DNA from: Myxococcus sp.
GTDB taxonomy: Bacteria > Myxococcota > Myxococcia > Myxococcales > Myxococcaceae
DNA length: 56,182 nt
Reading direction: 5' to 3'
Assembly (NCBI GenBank): GCA_014879945.1
Contig: JACSRE010000210.1
Location: forward strand, 1-56,182
The first letter of the stretch is position 1. Each line of letters starts with the position of its first letter. The position numbers and the translations under genes were made by a program. The notes beneath the pieces are model-generated. The model worked only from the letters and a program-made list of their open reading frames with translations, was not told the origin of the DNA and searched no databases. This document shows, in pieces, positions 52,943 to 56,182 of this stretch.

Positions 52943-54124
52943 ATGGCCGTTCGGTTTGGCATCGACGTCTGGGTGAAGCAGCGGTTCCGAGCGCTCGCGG
53001 GGCTGCGGGTCGGCGCCATCGTCAACCCCACCAGCGTCGACGCGTCGTTTCGGCACCTGGCCGATCTGCTGCACGAGGCCGAGGGGGTCGAGCTCGCGGC
53101 CCTCTTCGGCCCTGAGCACGGCCTGCGGGGCGAGGCGCAGTACATGGTGGCCGTCGGCGACGTCGCCCGAGATCGCCGCACGGGCGTGCCGGTCTACTCG
53201 CTGTACGGGCACACCTTCGAGTCGCTCTCGCCGCGTGCGGAGTGGCTCGAGGGCCTCGACGCGCTCGTCTTCGACATCCAGGACGTCGGCGCGCGCTACT
53301 ACACGTACATCTACACGATGGCGCTCGCGATGAAGGCCGCCGCGAAGGCGAGGGTGCCCTTCTTCGTGCTCGACCGGCCCAACCCCATCGGCCTCGACGT
53401 CGTGCAGGGCAACCTGGTGGGCAAGCGCTTTCGTTCGTTCGTCGGCCTCTACGAGCTCCCCACCCGGCACGGCATGAGCGCAGGTGAGATCGCCACGCTG
53501 CTCAACGCCCGGGAGCGCTTCGGCTGCGAGCTCACCGTCGTGCCGTGCGAAGGCCTGAAGCGCTCGATGACGTGGGCGCAGACCGGCCGCGACTTCATCT
53601 CGCCGTCGCCCAACATGCCGACGCCTGCGACGGCGCTCGTCTACCCGGGCATGTGCCTGGGAGAGGGCACCAACGTCAGCGAAGGGCGGGGCACCTGTCG
53701 TCCGTTCGAGCAGTTCGGGGCGCCGTGGTTGTCGTCGCACGAGATCGCGTCGCGGCTCAACGCGCTCGAGCTGCCGGGCGTCATCTTCCGCCCGTGCTCG
53801 TTCACGCCCACCTTCGACAAGTTTCAGGGCGTCTCGTGCGAGGGGGCCTTCCTGCACGTCACCGATCGCCGGGCGTTCGACCCGTTCGTCACCGGCATCG
53901 CGGTGTTCGGCGCCTGTCGCGAGCTCGGCGGCTCGAGCTTCGCCTGGCGCGCCGACGCCTATGAGTTCGTCGACGACATCCCCGCGTTCGATCTGCTCTG
54001 CGGCACCGCCGCGGTGCGAAAGGGGCTCGAGAAGGGCTGGCCGCTGGCGAGAATCACCGCGGGGTTTCAAGATGAGCTCCGGCCGTTTCTGGCCCTTCGA
54101 AAGAAGCACCTGCTCTACGGCTAA
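52943..54124 (+). CDS. DUF1343 / NamZ-like exo-beta-N-acetylmuramidase
   Basis: A 393-residue protein of the DUF1343 family. Characterised members release terminal MurNAc from peptidoglycan fragments. Motifs: AIVNPTSVD, LFGPEHGLRG, YSLYGHTFES, VFDIQDVGARYYTYIYTM, DRPNPIG, RHGMSAGE and YPGMCLGEGTNVSEGRGT. The usual signal peptide is missing: the protein begins MAVRFGIDVW, so it may act in the cytoplasm on imported muropeptides. It starts 4 bases after the TPR gene, and its stop overlaps the next start by one base (TAATG). Assignment by family motifs is firm; activity is inferred. Confidence 0.9.
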   Translation: MAVRFGIDVWVKQRFRALAGLRVGAIVNPTSVDASFRHLADLLHEAEGVELAALFGPEHGLRGEAQYMVAVGDVARDRRTGVPVYSLYGHTFESLSPRAEWLEGLDALVFDIQDVGARYYTYIYTMALAMKAAAKARVPFFVLDRPNPIGLDVVQGNLVGKRFRSFVGLYELPTRHGMSAGEIATLLNARERFGCELTVVPCEGLKRSMTWAQTGRDFISPSPNMPTPATALVYPGMCLGEGTNVSEGRGTCRPFEQFGAPWLSSHEIASRLNALELPGVIFRPCSFTPTFDKFQGVSCEGAFLHVTDRRAFDPFVTGIAVFGACRELGGSSFAWRADAYEFVDDIPAFDLLCGTAAVRKGLEKGWPLARITAGFQDELRPFLALRKKHLLYG

Positions 54125-54804
54125 TGGCGACCGCGATCGGCATCTTCGGCGACACCAACGGAGACGTGAGGCTCTTCGAGTCCGCGCTCCGCTTTCTGTC
54201 CGATCGCGGCGCGAAGCGCTTTCTGTTCGCCGGGGGCCGCTACGAGGACCTCGACGACTGGCTGCGCACCAAGCGCGACGAGATGAGGGCCCAGGCGGAC
54301 TACTCGAACGACGACTTCCTCGAGGACGTGTCGCGGTTCTTGATCGGCCTCGATCAGAAGGAGCGCCCGGCCGCGTTCGGCACCGCGTGGGAGATCTCAC
54401 GCGCGATCGAAGAGCTGATGCGCATGAAGGACCGGGTGATGCGCACGCCCGAGAAGGGCAGCCTGCAGTACCAGGACTCGTCGGTGCCCCGAAAGGCGGT
54501 AGACATTGTCGGCGACGTCCTGTGCTGCGTCGTTCACGACAAGAACGACCTCGACAAAGAGGACATGGTGAACGCCGCCGTGCTCGTTCACGGGAACGCG
54601 CCCGAGCCGAAGGTGGTGCAGATCGGGCCCCGCTTCTTCATCACGCCGGGCCGGGTGCAGGGTGGGCCGGCGTCGACGGTCGGCCTGCTCGAGGTCGTCG
54701 ATCGGCAGCTGGTGTTCTCGGCGTTCACCCTCGACGGGAAGACGGTGATCGACAAGCAGCCGATCAGCGTCGGCGCCGCGAGGACCAGGCTCTCGGTGAA
54801 GTGA
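54124..54804 (+). CDS. Degenerate metallophosphoesterase-like protein
   Basis: A 226-residue soluble protein whose plan follows YfcE/MJ0936-type phosphodiesterases: AIGIFGDTNGDV (4-15), a strand ending in FAGGRYED (35-42), VVHDKND (136-142), LVHGNAPEPKVVQIGPRFFI (154-173) and TPGRVQGGPASTVGLLEV. Active members have DxH, GD, GNH and HGHTH metal motifs. Here D10 remains but His becomes Asn12, GD becomes GG, and HGHTH becomes HGNAP; the metal site is therefore probably lost and the protein may be a regulator or binding protein. It overlaps the NamZ stop by one base; nadD starts one base after its stop. Confidence 0.6.
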   Translation: MATAIGIFGDTNGDVRLFESALRFLSDRGAKRFLFAGGRYEDLDDWLRTKRDEMRAQADYSNDDFLEDVSRFLIGLDQKERPAAFGTAWEISRAIEELMRMKDRVMRTPEKGSLQYQDSSVPRKAVDIVGDVLCCVVHDKNDLDKEDMVNAAVLVHGNAPEPKVVQIGPRFFITPGRVQGGPASTVGLLEVVDRQLVFSAFTLDGKTVIDKQPISVGAARTRLSVK

Positions 54805-54805
54805 G

Positions 54806-55366
54806 ATGAAGCGCGTCGCGCTGCTCGGAGGCTCGTTCAACCCGCCGCACGTGGGCCACCTCATGGCCGCGCTGTACGTGCGGGCGACCCGCGCCGTCGA
54901 CGAGGTGTGGTTGGTGCCGGCCTTCAACCACCCCTTCGGGAAGGACCTGGCGGCCTTCGATGATCGCGTGTCGATGTGCGAGCTGATGGCGCAGGACTGC
55001 GGCCCGTGGCTCCAGGTCAGTCGCGCCGAGGCCGAGGTCGGTGGAGAGGGCCGCACCATCGAGCTGCTCGAGTGGCTGATTCCGCGCCACGCCGGCACGC
55101 GGTTCGAGTTCGTGATCGGGAGCGACATCCTGGGCGACCTGCCGAAGTGGAAGGCGTGGGACCGCATCTCGGAGCTGGTGGACGTCGTGGTGCTGCATCG
55201 CGCCGGGTACCCAGCCCGCGAGGCGATCGGCCCCCCGATGGCCGAGGTGTCATCGACCGAGATTCGTCGGCAGATCGCGGCCGGTGCGCGGCCCGACGGC
55301 CTGGTGCCGCGCCGCGTGCTCGACTTCATCGCCGAGCGCGGGGTCCGGTGGAGCGCGGCGGGCTGA
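54806..55366 (+). CDS. nadD: Nicotinate-nucleotide adenylyltransferase
   Basis: Adenylates nicotinate mononucleotide in NAD synthesis. The 186-residue protein is of normal length with GGSFNPPHVGHL (8-19) including the HxGH motif H15-H18, the substrate-side segment VPAFNHPFGKD, FVIGSDILGDL, and SSTEIRRQI near the end, the nucleotidyltransferase ISSTxIR motif. The ATG at 54806 is one base after the previous stop. Its usual neighbours (obgE, proA, rsfS) are not here. It ends the TPR-NamZ-phosphoesterase-nadD run; the PilZ gene follows after 31 bases. Confidence 0.93.
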   Translation: MKRVALLGGSFNPPHVGHLMAALYVRATRAVDEVWLVPAFNHPFGKDLAAFDDRVSMCELMAQDCGPWLQVSRAEAEVGGEGRTIELLEWLIPRHAGTRFEFVIGSDILGDLPKWKAWDRISELVDVVVLHRAGYPAREAIGPPMAEVSSTEIRRQIAAGARPDGLVPRRVLDFIAERGVRWSAAG

Positions 55367-55397
55367 CCACGCGTTCAGATCGTGGCAGATTGCGCCG

Positions 55398-55859
55398 ATG
55401 GACGCCGAAGCGTGGATGATCAAGTTCAAGCAGGTGCATGAGGCCGCGAAGAAGTCGGGGTCGAACGACAACCATCGCGCCATGAAGGAAGAGCTCGCCA
55501 GGTCGCTGGTGCAGGCCCAGGGGTTGACGGTTCCCGATGGGCAGATGCACCGAAAGGCGTTCCGAATCGCGCAGGCGTGGCAGCTCGAGCTGAATGACAC
55601 GTACCGATGTCTGACGCGTGACGTGTCGGGAGGCGGCTTCAGCGCGCTGGTGCCGGCGAGCCTGAACGTCGGCGATGAGGTTCGGTTCTCGCTCAAGATC
55701 GGTGGCGAGCCGGTCACCGGGACCGCCACGGTCGTCGCCGCCATCAAGCAGCTGGGCAATTCGCGGGTGTCGTTCACGATCGGCTCGATGGACAAGGACC
55801 ACGTCGAGCGGTTCGAGAATGCGCTCTTTGACTGCGTGCTGAGCCGGTACGTCCGCTGA
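55398..55859 (+). CDS. PilZ-domain protein
   Basis: A 153-residue soluble protein with an N-terminal helical part (1-50) and a C-terminal PilZ domain (about 51-150). The binding motif is recognisable: R52-KAF-R56 (RxxxR) followed by D75-V-S-G-G-G-F (DxSxxG), so c-di-GMP binding is likely. The domain ends in the usual strands (GTATVVAAIKQLGNSRVSFTI). ATG at 55398 is chosen; the frame extends upstream within nadD. With the FHA-GGDEF enzyme at 16790 it is the second c-di-GMP component of the window, but the two genes are 38 kb apart. It is the last gene before the dif-like site. Confidence 0.85.
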   Translation: MDAEAWMIKFKQVHEAAKKSGSNDNHRAMKEELARSLVQAQGLTVPDGQMHRKAFRIAQAWQLELNDTYRCLTRDVSGGGFSALVPASLNVGDEVRFSLKIGGEPVTGTATVVAAIKQLGNSRVSFTIGSMDKDHVERFENALFDCVLSRYVR

Positions 55860-56035
55860 GGACCTTCGCGCTGGGCGACGGACGGCGCGTCCTCGAAGAC
55901 GATCTTGAGCTGCCACGCGCAGCGCGGCGCGCGAGTCTGCTGAGCCGGCACGTCCGCTCCGCGGGCAATCGCCCAGAACGCACGCCGGTCGTCGGACGGA
56001 ATCGGCGAAAGACCTCACCCAGCCGCAGCCTCACA

Positions 56036-56063
56036 ACTTCGTATAATGAGCGTTATGTAAACT
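56036..56063 (+). other. dif site (XerC/XerD chromosome-dimer resolution site)
   Basis: 28-base sequence with dif architecture: left 11-base arm ACTTCGTATAA (XerC side), 6-base spacer TGAGCG (56047-56052), right 11-base arm TTATGTAAACT (XerD side, 56053-56063). The arms form an imperfect inverted repeat (7 of 11 positions). The right arm equals that of the Bacillus subtilis dif as I remember it, and the left arm differs from it at two positions; the inner ATAA...TTAT core is shared with E. coli dif. It is an AT-rich island in very GC-rich, gene-free DNA. The site would mark the replication terminus, where XerCD with FtsK resolve dimers. Confidence 0.85.
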
Positions 56064-56076
56064 ATGTGGCCCATTT

Positions 56077-56100
56077 CTCGGAGACCGTTTTCGGTCCGAG
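56077..56100. other. Bulged hairpin beside the dif-like site
   Basis: CTCGGA-GA-CCG (56077-56087) pairs with CGGTCCGAG (56092-56100) around a TTTT loop: nine base pairs with a two-base bulge. It begins 14 bases after the XerD arm. There is no T tract, so a terminator is unlikely. Confidence 0.5.
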
Positions 56101-56182
56101 CGCTCAGAGATCCCCGAGCTGACTCCAGAGCCAGCACCGCCTTCAGCGTGCTTCCCCTGCCTCCGATCGCAGTGCCTCGAGG

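Larger units (their letters stand above)
55860..56182. other. Gene-free right edge containing the dif-like site
   Basis: No gene is supported in these 323 bases. They hold a weak hairpin straight after the PilZ gene (55858-55894, GAGGA/TCCTC with inner CGCGC/GCGCG, no T tract), the AT-rich dif-like site at 56036-56063, and a bulged hairpin at 56077-56100. Confidence 0.6.

Noticed and set aside
56036-56063. loxP-like sequence (ACTTCGTATAATG shared with a loxP half site)
   Set aside because: Only the left part matches. The right arm TTATGTAAACT and the 11-6-11 layout fit a dif site, and there is no Cre-like recombinase or phage gene nearby.

Overview
The window (56.2 kb, very GC-rich, many GTG and TTG starts with clear Shine-Dalgarno sites) reads as a chromosomal segment of a myxobacterium or close relative (Myxococcota). 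The grounds are gene content: a mevalonate isoprenoid cluster with class II HMG-CoA reductase and type 2 IPP isomerase, a receiver/DUF4388 regulator, an FHA-GGDEF enzyme, a PilZ protein, an AgmX-like TPR protein, and several secreted caspase- and CsgG-like proteins. This assignment is inference; no rRNA or tRNA gene is present to confirm it. I support 46 protein genes, 33 on + and 13 on -.

Layout. 0.1-1.2 kb: carbonic anhydrase and a DsrE-like protein (-). 1.3-5.6 kb: fni-hmgA-mvk-mvaD operon (+), without mvaS or phosphomevalonate kinase. 5.6-13.8 kb: transglutaminase-like membrane protein, Slt-type lytic transglycosylase, a four-cysteine small protein with its own terminator, a two-receiver DUF4388 regulator, and a CAP/DciA-like pair. 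14-16.7 kb: large cysteine-rich lipoprotein with a strong terminator. 16.8-24.3 kb: housekeeping run FHA-GGDEF, rnc, three cyclophilins, era, der, miaB.

24.4-36.4 kb is the most unusual part: a secreted SFPD-repeat protein, a lipoprotein trypsin-like protease with Ca-binding-type loops, a membrane-anchored caspase-like protein with an EF-hand, a CsgG-like protein, a CorA-like membrane protein on the opposite strand, a second CsgG-like protein, a DUF4145-like/TPR membrane protein, and a secreted second caspase with an EF-hand. Nearly all carry export signals, so I read it as an envelope-located protease/caspase/CsgG module of unknown role.

36.4-55.9 kb: cyclic-nucleotide-binding protein, DedA, metallo-beta-lactamase-fold hydrolase, ribA, moeA, a lysine-rich-tailed protein with a possible chagasin-like domain, a small beta-barrel, RNase R, tRNA-dihydrouridine synthase, MutS2, two TPR proteins, a DUF1343/NamZ-like hydrolase, a degenerate metallophosphoesterase-like protein, nadD and a PilZ protein. 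At the right edge (56036-56063) lies a 28-bp sequence with the layout and arm sequences of a XerC/XerD dif site, which would place the window at the replication terminus. The + strand bias of the genes leading to it fits transcription with replication toward dif.
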